Shown: piece after piece, positions 1 through 5,265 of the stretch | Layout of the letters: every line of letters begins with the position of its first letter | Position numbering within the stretch: position 1 is the first letter of the stretch | NCBI GenBank assembly: GCA_041650475.1 | Contig: JBAZLD010000029.1 | Location: forward strand, 1-6,748 | DNA from: JAIPGX01 sp041650475 | GTDB lineage: Bacteria; Babelota; Babeliae; Babelales; UASB340 | Reading direction: 5' to 3' | Length of the DNA stretch: 6,748 bases | The notes under the pieces: model-generated | What the model was told of the DNA's origin: nothing | What the model saw: only the letters and a program-made list of their open reading frames with translations | The model's database searches: none | Translations under genes and position numbers: made by a program

Positions 1-2
1 GG

Positions 3-422
3 CAGCTATTGACGGCGACCTGGTACTACTACCTTGACAAATTCCCGGTCGCTGATTTTATCAAACTGCCTTTCGGAAATCTCCAGAGCGCGGGCCTTTC
101 TATCAAATATAAGGATTCCGACGCGACGGAAACGACGCTAACCCTCACGACCGACTATCTGATTGAGGATAACGGCGAGGGGATAGGGCGGATCGTTCTA
201 CCCTACGGCGAAAGCTGGCCGTCGGATGTCCTCTATACCACCCAGCCGATCACGATTGAATTTGCCTGTGGCTGGACGGCGGCGGCGAGTATCCCGGAGG
301 ATATCATTGACGCGATCTTGTTCATTGCGGAGCGGAATTATTATCACGGTGACAGGGATGCAGCATTGAACCGGGCAATCAACAGCCTCTTAATGACACA
401 CAGACTATGGGAGGAGTTTTGA
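3..422 (+). CDS. Head-tail connector protein, gp6-like / phiE125 gp8 family (5' partial)
   Basis: This is the C-terminal 139 residues of a phage head-tail connector. In tailed phages such proteins form a ring under the portal and prepare it to receive the adaptor and tail. The reading frame is open to the left edge (CAG CTA before the TTG at position 9). The family is usually about 180-200 residues, so the true start is probably about 50 codons upstream and the TTG at 9 is most likely internal. Typical family features are visible: a WYYYLDKFP strand, an LPFGNLQS segment, a GRIVLPYGESWP motif, an FACGW segment, and a helical C-terminus (IPEDIIDAILFIAERNYY) ending in HRLWEEF. The stop overlaps the likely TTG start of the adaptor gene, which indicates translational coupling. 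The assignment rests on remembered family motifs and on gene order, both of which agree. Confidence 0.82.
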   Translation, partial: QLLTATWYYYLDKFPVADFIKLPFGNLQSAGLSIKYKDSDATETTLTLTTDYLIEDNGEGIGRIVLPYGESWPSDVLYTTQPITIEFACGWTAAASIPEDIIDAILFIAERNYYHGDRDAALNRAINSLLMTHRLWEEF

Positions 423-745
423 ACCGGACGAGCGCGAGCGATCTAAACAAGCGGATAACGCTGCAATATCAGACAAAAATCCCTGATGGAATGGGAGGGT
501 TTTCTCTGAGTTTCGTTACAGCGGCCACAATTTGGGCCGCCGTTTGGCCCGTTTCTGCCTCCGAGCAGGTACAGGCTCAGGCAACAACCCTGATTATCTC
601 TCACCGAATCAGGATCAGATACCGGAGCGTTTTGAAAAGCTCATGGAGGATCAAGTTTGGTAATCGGTATTTCGCCATAGTGAGCATCATTAACCCTAAC
701 GAGGCGAATGAATTCCTTGATCTGATGGTGAAGGAAGCGGCATGA
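419..745 (+). CDS. Head-tail adaptor (SPP1 gp16-like, phage head-tail joining family)
   Basis: A 108-residue protein of the phage head-tail joining family, which forms the ring between the connector and the tail. Family hallmarks are an N-terminal LNKRITLQ strand (residues 9-16), a short loop with DGMGGF, WAAVWPVSASE (39-49) and HRIRIRYR (62-69), ending in a strand-rich C-terminus. I chose the TTG at 419 because a GGGAGGAG Shine-Dalgarno stretch (409-416) lies just before it and TTGA overlaps the upstream stop. The in-frame ATG at 407 would add four residues but has no ribosome-binding site in front of it and would include the SD inside the gene. Spacing from SD to TTG is short (about 4-5 bases). 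The stop overlaps the next ATG as ATGA (742-745). Length is normal for the family. Confidence 0.85.
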   Translation: MNRTSASDLNKRITLQYQTKIPDGMGGFSLSFVTAATIWAAVWPVSASEQVQAQATTLIISHRIRIRYRSVLKSSWRIKFGNRYFAIVSIINPNEANEFLDLMVKEAA

Positions 746-1152
746 ACAACCTCTTGACAGCCATATATGGGAAGTTTTCCGGCTCTGCCTTATCAACGGA
801 CGTCGGCGGGCGGATCTATCTTGATCAGGCCCCCGATGGCGCCGAGTTCCCTTATGTCGTTTTTTTCATCGTAGTGGGTACGCAAGAGAAGACCTTCACG
901 GAGCACTACACAAATACGCTCATTCAATTCTCCTTATTCTCTGCCTCCTCATCGGCAGCGGAGATAGCGACCATGTATGCAGACCTGAAGGCGCTCTTTG
1001 ACGAGTGCGCCTTGACGATCACAGGCAGCACCTTAGTTTGGATGAGGGAAATGAATTTGACCACGATGGTGGATGAAATCACGGTGGCCGATGCGACGCA
1101 GCAGGTAAAGCATTGGGCGGTGGATTTTGAGGTTTTAACTTCGCTTTCTTAA
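742..1152 (+). CDS. Tail completion / terminator protein (DUF3168, SPP1 gp17-like)
   Basis: A 136-residue protein matching the DUF3168 pattern of tail completion proteins, which cap the head-proximal end of the tail tube and dock it to the head. Visible landmarks are the N-terminal helix with LLTAIYGKF, GGRIY (residues 22-26), APDGAEFPYVVFF (30-42), a strand IQFSLFS (61-67), then a helix with ADLKALFDECA (80-90) and C-terminal strands ending in VDFEVLTSLS. The start overlaps the adaptor stop as ATGA, so it is translationally coupled. Only 13 bases separate its stop from the next gene. Length and position directly after the adaptor fit the family well. Confidence 0.82.
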   Translation: MNNLLTAIYGKFSGSALSTDVGGRIYLDQAPDGAEFPYVVFFIVVGTQEKTFTEHYTNTLIQFSLFSASSSAAEIATMYADLKALFDECALTITGSTLVWMREMNLTTMVDEITVADATQQVKHWAVDFEVLTSLS

Positions 1153-1165
1153 AGAAAGGAATTTC

Positions 1166-1363
1166 ATGGAAAAGAAGCTGTCAGAGATTACAAGAAAAGA
1201 ATGGATTTCCCTTAGATGGCTTGAGGTGACGGAGTTAGGGAGCGAAAGGACATTTATCCCTAATGGTGCTCGTACCCCTGACGAGGCGGCCCAGGCAATG
1301 GAGGAGTGGGACATGACGGCAGAGGAAAGAGGGGTTGCAGAAAAGGAGGGAGCGGAGGAATGA
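1166..1363 (+). CDS. Small acidic protein of unknown function
   Basis: A 65-residue ORF that I do not recognise. It starts at ATG 1166 behind an AAAGAAAGGA ribosome-binding stretch (1151-1160), and its TGA overlaps the glycosyltransferase start as ATGA (1360-1363), so it is co-translated with the glycan cassette. The N-terminal half has alternating basic and aromatic residues (ITRKEWISLRWLEVTELG). A central TPDEAAQAMEEWDMTAEER stretch looks helical, and the C-terminus is strongly acidic (EKEGAEE). There is no signal peptide, membrane segment, cysteine or catalytic motif. It could be a small tail-associated protein or an accessory to the cassette. Coding status is supported by the RBS, the coupled stop and the tight packing, since removing it would leave a roughly 200-base gap. 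Confidence 0.7.
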   Translation: MEKKLSEITRKEWISLRWLEVTELGSERTFIPNGARTPDEAAQAMEEWDMTAEERGVAEKEGAEE

Positions 1364-2607
1364 TATCTATCATTATCCCCGTTTATAACCAGCATGAAAT
1401 GACCCGCGACTGCCGTAATGCGGTTCGCGTGAATACACGAGGCGAATGGGAAATCATTGTCATTGACAACGGGTCTAATCCTCCAATCGAGGATGTGACG
1501 ATCCGCAACGAAACAAACCTCGGCTTTCCCGTCGCGGTCAACCAAGGGATAAGAGCGGCAAAGGGTGACGTGATCATTCTACTCAACAATGACGTGATTG
1601 TGACACCAGGCTGGGCCGATCGTCTCCTTTATCACCTTAACACCTTCGATATTGTCGCGCCGATGGCCAATTACTGCGCCGGACTTCAGCAGGAAGTCGC
1701 CCTTGAAACGTATAACGATGACAAGGAATTGAACGCCGCAGCGGTGAAGTGGGGCGAGGCCCACGACAAGGAATTTATCGAAGTGAACTTTACCATCGGA
1801 TTCTGCATGGCCTTCAGGCGGAAGCTCTGGGAAACCATCGGCGACTTCGACGAATCCCTCTGGCCCTGCTCCGGTGAGGAGATTGATTTCTGTTTCCGCG
1901 CCAGGGAGAAGGGTTATCGGATCGCCATCGCCCGTGACGCATTTGTCCACCATATCGGATCACAGACCTTTTTTGCAATGGAGAAAGAAGGGCTGCTCAA
2001 ATATCGAGATACGATCTATCAGAATGACCGGCACCTAGCGAAAAAGTGGGGAGCTGATTTCTGGGACCATCAGACCGGCTCCATGCAGGCGGCAAATGAT
2101 CTTCCCAAAAGCAACGGGGATATCAGGCTGAATCTCGGGTGCGGCTTGTATAAGATCGAGGGGATCATAAATGTCGATCAGCTTGAAAGCGTCCATCCGG
2201 ATCTTATCGCCGATGCCTGCAACCTTCCTTTTGATCCTGGCACTGTAGATGAAATATATTGCGGCCACCTGCTCGAACACCTGACGATGGAGCAGGCAGA
2301 GAAAGCCCTTCGGCATTGGCACTCAATCCTGAAGCCTGGCGCTCTGATTATGATCACCGTGCCGGATTTCGACTATCTGGCAAAGGCATACCTTGAAAAC
2401 CCGACGGCAAGGAAACTGCGGGCGATGAATGATCTGTACATTTACAGTTACGTCCAGGAATCGCTTCACCGATATTGCTACGGCCCCGCGCTCCTGAAGG
2501 CGGTCATGATAGAGGCGGGATTCGGGGAAGTGGAGCGGGTGACGGGCGGTCATCCTTATTTCACGTCAACGATGGAGGATCAAGTAACTTACAGGGGGAA
2601 AAAATAA
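1360..2607 (+). CDS. Bifunctional family 2 glycosyltransferase - SAM-dependent methyltransferase fusion
   Basis: A 415-residue two-domain enzyme. Residues 1-225 form a GT2 (GT-A fold) glycosyltransferase: SIIIPVYNQ (3-11), EIIVIDNGS (31-39), NLGFPVAVNQGIRAAKGD (53-70), the metal-binding DXD-like NND (76-78), and an acceptor/catalytic region with GFCMAFRRKLWE (147-158), GDFDES and GEEIDFCFRAREKGYRI (172-188). This layout resembles rhamnosyltransferase-like GT2 enzymes. Residues 255-400 form a class I methyltransferase: motif I LNLGCG (257-262), the acidic NVD strand (271-273), ADACNLPF (284-291), EHL (306-308) and LKPGALIMITVPD (324-336). No membrane segment is present, so it should be cytosolic. 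The start is ATG 1360, since SIIIPVYN must be N-terminal; GGAGG at 1345-1349 (10-base spacing) or 1354-1358 can serve it. The frame continues upstream to ATG 1306, but those 18 residues are the out-of-frame end of the small gene. Inferred: transfers a sugar and then methylates it or a nearby group; donor and acceptor unknown. Confidence 0.88.
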   Translation: MISIIIPVYNQHEMTRDCRNAVRVNTRGEWEIIVIDNGSNPPIEDVTIRNETNLGFPVAVNQGIRAAKGDVIILLNNDVIVTPGWADRLLYHLNTFDIVAPMANYCAGLQQEVALETYNDDKELNAAAVKWGEAHDKEFIEVNFTIGFCMAFRRKLWETIGDFDESLWPCSGEEIDFCFRAREKGYRIAIARDAFVHHIGSQTFFAMEKEGLLKYRDTIYQNDRHLAKKWGADFWDHQTGSMQAANDLPKSNGDIRLNLGCGLYKIEGIINVDQLESVHPDLIADACNLPFDPGTVDEIYCGHLLEHLTMEQAEKALRHWHSILKPGALIMITVPDFDYLAKAYLENPTARKLRAMNDLYIYSYVQESLHRYCYGPALLKAVMIEAGFGEVERVTGGHPYFTSTMEDQVTYRGKK

Positions 2608-3143
2608 TGGACGCAGAATCAATGGGAATCATGAATTACTGCGCGGTGGTTTACGGATTCAAGGACAAGAAGGTAGTGGACCTCGGCAGTTATAATGTTA
2701 ACGGGACTTATCGGCCTCTCATAACCGGGGAGTATATCGGGGTTGATATCATCCCCGGCCCGAACGTCGACCTGCTTGTGGATTCACCCGAATTCCGTGC
2801 AATTCATGACGCTGACGCTGTAATCTCCGGGCAGGTGATAGAGCATGTCGCCGATGTCCCTACATTCATGGCAGAGGCGTTTGGGGCATTGAAGCCGGGA
2901 GGGACTTTCGTCTGCATCGCGCCCTCGGAAGGACCGCCCCATGACTATCCGGTATGGGTGCGAAATTATGACGAGGCGGCATTGCGGGAGGCGGTGGAGG
3001 CCGGAGGCTTCGAGGTCGTCGCCTGCACGACAAGCCAGCATCTTCCGTGGAAACTCTGCTGCTGCGTTGCAAGGAAACCGGAGGCCCCGAAGAGGACCAG
3101 GAAATACAATATGGAAACAAGAAAGGATGATGATGAAAATTAG
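2607..3143 (+). CDS. Class I SAM-dependent methyltransferase (stand-alone)
   Basis: A 178-residue methyltransferase. Motif I is VVDLGSYNVNG (23-33), the wider DxGSxxVNG variant rather than GxGxG. It is followed by TYRPL, GVDIIPGPNVDLLVD (45-59), the post-motif SGQVIEHV (74-81) and LKPGG (95-99), with IAPSEG and HDYPVWVRNYDEAALREAVEAGGF downstream. This pattern is known from small methyltransferases found beside glycosyltransferases, so a sugar or glycosylated substrate is likely, though not shown. ATG 2607 is chosen because it overlaps the previous stop (TAATG), has AGGGGGA at 2593-2599, and places motif I at a normal distance; the longer frame from 2475 only reads through the fusion gene out of frame. 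The C-terminal tail is odd: three consecutive cysteines (151-153), then a basic stretch and a KDDDEN end. It overlaps the next gene by 11 bases. Confidence 0.85.
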   Translation: MDAESMGIMNYCAVVYGFKDKKVVDLGSYNVNGTYRPLITGEYIGVDIIPGPNVDLLVDSPEFRAIHDADAVISGQVIEHVADVPTFMAEAFGALKPGGTFVCIAPSEGPPHDYPVWVRNYDEAALREAVEAGGFEVVACTTSQHLPWKLCCCVARKPEAPKRTRKYNMETRKDDDEN

Positions 3144-3852
3144 TAACCTTAGTCTGGCAATCGGCGTTCCCTGTTCTTTCCCGACGGTGCCGGTGAGCTT
3201 TTTCTATTCATTCGTTCACCTGGAACGCCCGGACTTTACCTTCATTCATGCGGACAATGGGCCGATTGATACGCTTAGAAATGACATCGTTCAGTCGGCG
3301 TTGTCGATCGGGGCGACTAAGCTTATCATGATGGATTGTGACATGATCTATCACCCGAAAACGATTACGAGCCTATTGTCCCGTCGCCTTCCCATTGTCG
3401 CCGCGCTCTGTTTCCGGCGTTATCCCCCGTTCGATTCGATCATGCTTCAGGCGGCAGAGGAGAATGGAAAGAAGGGCTATCTCTCAATCGACGAGTGGGA
3501 GGAAGGTGAGCTGGTGGAGGTTGACGCGACCGGGGCCGGGTGCATCATGTACGACTTAGACGTGTTCCGCAATATGCCCTTTCCGTGGTTCAAATTCAGG
3601 AAGCAAGAGGACGGTCAAGGCATCGGAGAGGATATAGGCTTCTGCCAGGACTTGAAGGCGGCAGGTTATCGAATCTTTGTTGATACGGCAGTTCCGGCGG
3701 ATCATTTGACGACGATGGCCGTGAACCGAAAAACGAATTTGCTTTGGAGATCCATGAAGACGAAAGAACAGCAAAGGGCGCTCGACAGGGCGCTGGACAC
3801 AAAGGCGGCGGGACAGAGGGAAGCGGCAACGGAGACAATAGGGACTAATTAA
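3133..3852 (+). CDS. GT-A-fold glycosyltransferase, phage-type
   Basis: A 239-residue putative glycosyltransferase. Supporting motifs: IGVPCSFPTVPVSFFYSF at the N-terminus, DTLRNDIVQSAL (46-57), the strand KLIMMDCDMIYHP (63-75) carrying the DXD metal/sugar-nucleotide motif DCD (68-70), PIVAALCFRRYPPF (87-100), GAGCIMYDLDVF (134-145), GEDIGFCQDLKAAGYRIFVD (165-184), and a late histidine (191) in the usual metal-ligand position. The order matches GT-A enzymes common in phage genomes. There is no transmembrane segment. The C-terminal ~35 residues are charged and helical (KTKEQQRALDRALDTK). Three consecutive ATG codons (3127, 3130, 3133) follow AAGAAAGG; I take the third because it leaves about 6 bases to the SD, but either of the others is possible and adds only one or two residues. 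It is the last gene before the terminator. Sugar donor and target are unknown. Confidence 0.8.
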   Translation: MKISNLSLAIGVPCSFPTVPVSFFYSFVHLERPDFTFIHADNGPIDTLRNDIVQSALSIGATKLIMMDCDMIYHPKTITSLLSRRLPIVAALCFRRYPPFDSIMLQAAEENGKKGYLSIDEWEEGELVEVDATGAGCIMYDLDVFRNMPFPWFKFRKQEDGQGIGEDIGFCQDLKAAGYRIFVDTAVPADHLTTMAVNRKTNLLWRSMKTKEQQRALDRALDTKAAGQREAATETIGTN

Positions 3853-3897
3853 AAATCAGGGTTTCCCGGCGGACTGATCATCCAAGGGGAACGTAAG

Positions 3898-3951
3898 AAA
3901 GACAAGGCGGCTGTGTAGAGCTACACCTCTGCTCATGCCGCCTTTTTCTTT
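3898..3951 (+). terminator. Likely intrinsic terminator at the end of the glycosyltransferase cassette
   Basis: AAGGCGGC (3904-3911) pairs perfectly with GCCGCCTT (3937-3944), followed by a T-rich tract (TTTTTCTTT, 3943-3951). The stem can be extended outward by AAAGA (3898-3902) pairing with TCTTT (3947-3951) across a small bulge. The 25-base loop contains its own inverted repeat, GTGTA (3913-3917) with TACAC (3922-3926), so a nested hairpin can form. It sits about 45 bases after the last cassette stop and 40 bases before the tail tube gene. The A-rich left flank could let it act weakly in the opposite direction too. It may instead be an RNA processing or attenuation element, since the tail operon must be expressed beyond it. 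Confidence 0.75.
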
Positions 3952-3975
3952 GCCCTGAAAACAGCATCACGAAAC

Positions 3976-3983
3976 AAGGAGGT
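3976..3983 (+). promoter_or_regulatory. Strong Shine-Dalgarno site of the tail tube gene
   Basis: AAGGAGGT with an 8-base spacer to ATG 3992. It is the best ribosome-binding site in the window and fits the high copy number needed for the tube protein. No convincing -35/-10 pair was seen in 3853-3991. Confidence 0.8.
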
Positions 3984-3991
3984 AACGAAAA

Positions 3992-4444
3992 ATGGCGGAC
4001 AGGGCAACTACATTAACGGGGAGCTTTCAGAAAGTGACGCTCGGCCCCACGTCAAAGATTCTCGGCGCGGGGAAATATGAAATCAGCGGTATCACCCGCA
4101 AGACGGTGGACTGCTCCGAGTTCGGGGTTGACGTGGACATCTTTGAGTTCGGCAGCGCGGACGGAGGGACGATCACGCTTTCCGATGTTTCCTACGACCC
4201 GACCGATCCCATGCAGAATTTCCTGCGGACCTGTGTCGAGGCGGGAACGAAGCTCATCCACAACAGCACCACGTCCGGAATCCGGTTCTGGGTGAATTCC
4301 ACTTCCTTCCTGACCATCGGGACCAGCGGGAACATCCTCCTGACCAATGCCGGGAAGGTGAGCGCGGACCGGAACGGGATGGCAAAGACGGACTTCTCCG
4401 GCAAGGTCTCAGGTGCGTTCATGTACCTGGAGAGCTTTGCTTAA
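3992..4444 (+). CDS. Major tail tube protein
   Basis: A 150-residue protein with the look of a siphovirus major tail tube subunit, which stacks as hexameric rings around the tape measure. It begins with a polar arm (MADRATTLTGSFQKVTLGP), is rich in Thr, Ser and Gly, and is predicted to be mostly beta: GKYEISGITRKTVD (27-40), the central DVDIFEFGSADGGTITLSDVSYDPTDP (47-73) and a short helix MQNFLRTCVEAG (74-85). The closing strands contain FSGKVSGAFMYLES (135-148). Identification is from composition, from the DPTDP-helix arrangement, and from its place directly before the chaperone pair and tape measure gene. There is no added Ig-like domain, so this is the minimal form. It carries two N-S-T triplets (N91, N102). 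The gene has the strongest RBS of the window and follows the terminator. Confidence 0.82.
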   Translation: MADRATTLTGSFQKVTLGPTSKILGAGKYEISGITRKTVDCSEFGVDVDIFEFGSADGGTITLSDVSYDPTDPMQNFLRTCVEAGTKLIHNSTTSGIRFWVNSTSFLTIGTSGNILLTNAGKVSADRNGMAKTDFSGKVSGAFMYLESFA

Positions 4445-4471
4445 TGCCAGCGATGGCGGAAAGGTTTGAGC

Positions 4472-4903
4472 ATGATTGTCGATCTTGAAGAAAAGACCGA
4501 AAGCGGGACGTTTGAACTCAAAGGGGGCGGGAAGGTGACGATCCGCCTCCTGACGGTGAATGATCTGAGGGAGATACGGAAGGCCACGGGTAAAACGGTC
4601 GCGGAGTATCCGCTACTGGAAGATCCAAAGACCAAAGAGCTGGTTTACCGGCGCTTCGAAGGATTCCATTTTGACGGGGACCTGTTCGATGAAATGAAAT
4701 GGGACCGGATTATCACCGGCTGGCAGGATCTGTTCGACAAGAACAAAAAGCCGATCCCGGTTACGAAGGAAATGAAGGTCCTGCTCATGACTTCGGGGAA
4801 GGCCCCGGAGTTTGTCGAAGCGGTTGAAAATGGCCTGAAGGTGCTCAGGGAAGCTGATGAGGCAAAATCAAAGGCCGCTGAAAAAAACTCCTTGATTGGA
4901 TGA
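4472..4903 (+). CDS. Tail assembly chaperone, short (G-like) form
   Basis: A 143-residue protein in the position of the lambda G tail assembly chaperone, which coats the tape measure protein and helps tube subunits assemble. Visible parts are an N-terminal strand pair (GTFELKGGGKVTIRLL, 12-27), a helix NDLREIRKATGK (30-41), a middle RITGWQDLFDKNKKPIPVTKE (79-100), and a C-terminal helical, charged region ending AEKNSLIG. ATG 4472 is preferred over the in-frame TTG at 4466 because GGAAAGG (4458-4464) gives 7-base spacing to the ATG but only one base to the TTG. The last codons contain the slippery A AAA AAC heptamer in phase, so a fraction of ribosomes should shift to -1 and continue into the next frame. 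The stop overlaps ATG 4900. Confidence 0.83.
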   Translation: MIVDLEEKTESGTFELKGGGKVTIRLLTVNDLREIRKATGKTVAEYPLLEDPKTKELVYRRFEGFHFDGDLFDEMKWDRIITGWQDLFDKNKKPIPVTKEMKVLLMTSGKAPEFVEAVENGLKVLREADEAKSKAAEKNSLIG

Positions 4904-4930
4904 AGTTCGCCGACGACGAGGCTTCATCCA
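4882..4930 (+). promoter_or_regulatory. -1 programmed ribosomal frameshift signal (slippery heptamer plus stem-loop)
   Basis: The heptamer A AAA AAC (4882-4888) lies in the exact zero-frame phase needed for X XXY YYZ slippage (codons GAA AAA AAC). After an 8-base spacer, TGGATGAAG (4897-4905) pairs perfectly with CTTCATCCA (4922-4930), a 9-bp stem with a 16-base loop. In the -1 frame the codons after the slip, CTC CTT GAT TGG ATG, are open and lead straight into the 4900-5265 frame. The product would have 139 residues from the chaperone plus 125 from the extension, 264 in total. The stem also buries the chaperone stop codon and the ATG of the downstream frame. This matches the G/GT arrangement conserved in long-tailed phages. 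Confidence 0.88.
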
Positions 4931-5265
4931 GGATCATTCTTGAAGACGGGAGAGTCCTGACCAAATGCGACCAATGCCGTCAGATGTATGCAGAAAGGAA
5001 GCCGCCCGACGAGCCACCGTGCCAATCATGCCGGGTAGAGCTGAAGGTGGAAAATGAAGAGGCCGCCCGGATTTTTCAGATTGTCCGGGGCCAGGTGAGA
5101 ACGCGATTCAACGGGAAATATGACGTGGTAGTTGATCTCGATCACAACGCAGTCTGGGCGGCGATCGACGCCTACGGGATCAAGGACAGGACAGGGACGT
5201 TCGAGAAGGTCTTGACCCTGTTTCACCATCTTTTGAGGGAGCAGCAGGACAGTGCGGATAGCTAA
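4900..5265 (+). CDS. T-like extension of the tail assembly chaperone, with two CxxC pairs (expressed by -1 frameshift)
   Basis: This frame encodes the C-terminal part of the frameshifted chaperone (GT-like). From the shift point it contributes 125 residues (4888-5265); from ATG 4900 it would be 121. The ATG overlaps the previous stop (ATGA) but has no Shine-Dalgarno site and sits inside the frameshift stem, so fusion is the likelier mode of expression. Numbered from ATG 4900, it holds CDQC (23-26) and CQSC (41-44), a probable zinc-binding ribbon with a proline-rich spacer. Next comes a helix NEEAARIFQIVRGQVR (52-67), then DHNAVWAAIDAYGIKD (81-96) and a C-terminal helix FEKVLTLFHHLLREQQ. The 'NEEAxxIF..VRxQ' plus 'DxNAVxAAxDxYGI' pattern occurs in many phage tail ORFs at this locus. 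In the G/GT model, the T part binds tube subunits while the G part binds the tape measure. Confidence 0.8.
   Translation: MKFADDEASSRIILEDGRVLTKCDQCRQMYAERKPPDEPPCQSCRVELKVENEEAARIFQIVRGQVRTRFNGKYDVVVDLDHNAVWAAIDAYGIKDRTGTFEKVLTLFHHLLREQQDSADS

Noticed and set aside
1306..1359. N-terminal extension of the glycosyltransferase from ATG 1306
   Set aside because: The 18 residues are Gly/Arg-rich out-of-frame reading of the small gene; the GT2 fold begins at SIIIPVYN right after ATG 1360.
1135..1545. 136-codon minus-strand ORF
   Set aside because: It lies antisense to the tail completion, small and glycosyltransferase genes, has no family-like motifs or RBS, and would be the only minus-strand gene.
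1579..1953. 124-codon minus-strand ORF
   Set aside because: Antisense shadow of the conserved GT2 domain; composition is explained by the sense-strand codons.
2475..2606. N-terminal extension of the second methyltransferase
   Set aside because: It overlaps the end of the fusion gene in another frame; the TAATG overlap and AGGGGGA site support 2607.
2941..3126. N-terminal extension of the second glycosyltransferase
   Set aside because: Arg-rich shadow of the methyltransferase C-terminus; the ATG triplet at 3127-3135 follows a Shine-Dalgarno-like site.
3853..3991. Possible promoter between terminator and tail tube gene, and the TGATCA palindrome at 3875-3880
   Set aside because: No -35/-10 pair with acceptable spacing could be seen, and a six-base palindrome is too common to call an operator. 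The ATCAG/CTGAT pairing (3855-3859 with 3874-3878) is only 5 bp.
4077..4295. Plus-strand alternate-frame ORF inside the tail tube gene
   Set aside because: Arg/Ser/Pro-rich low-complexity reading frame with no start signals, fully inside a well-supported gene.
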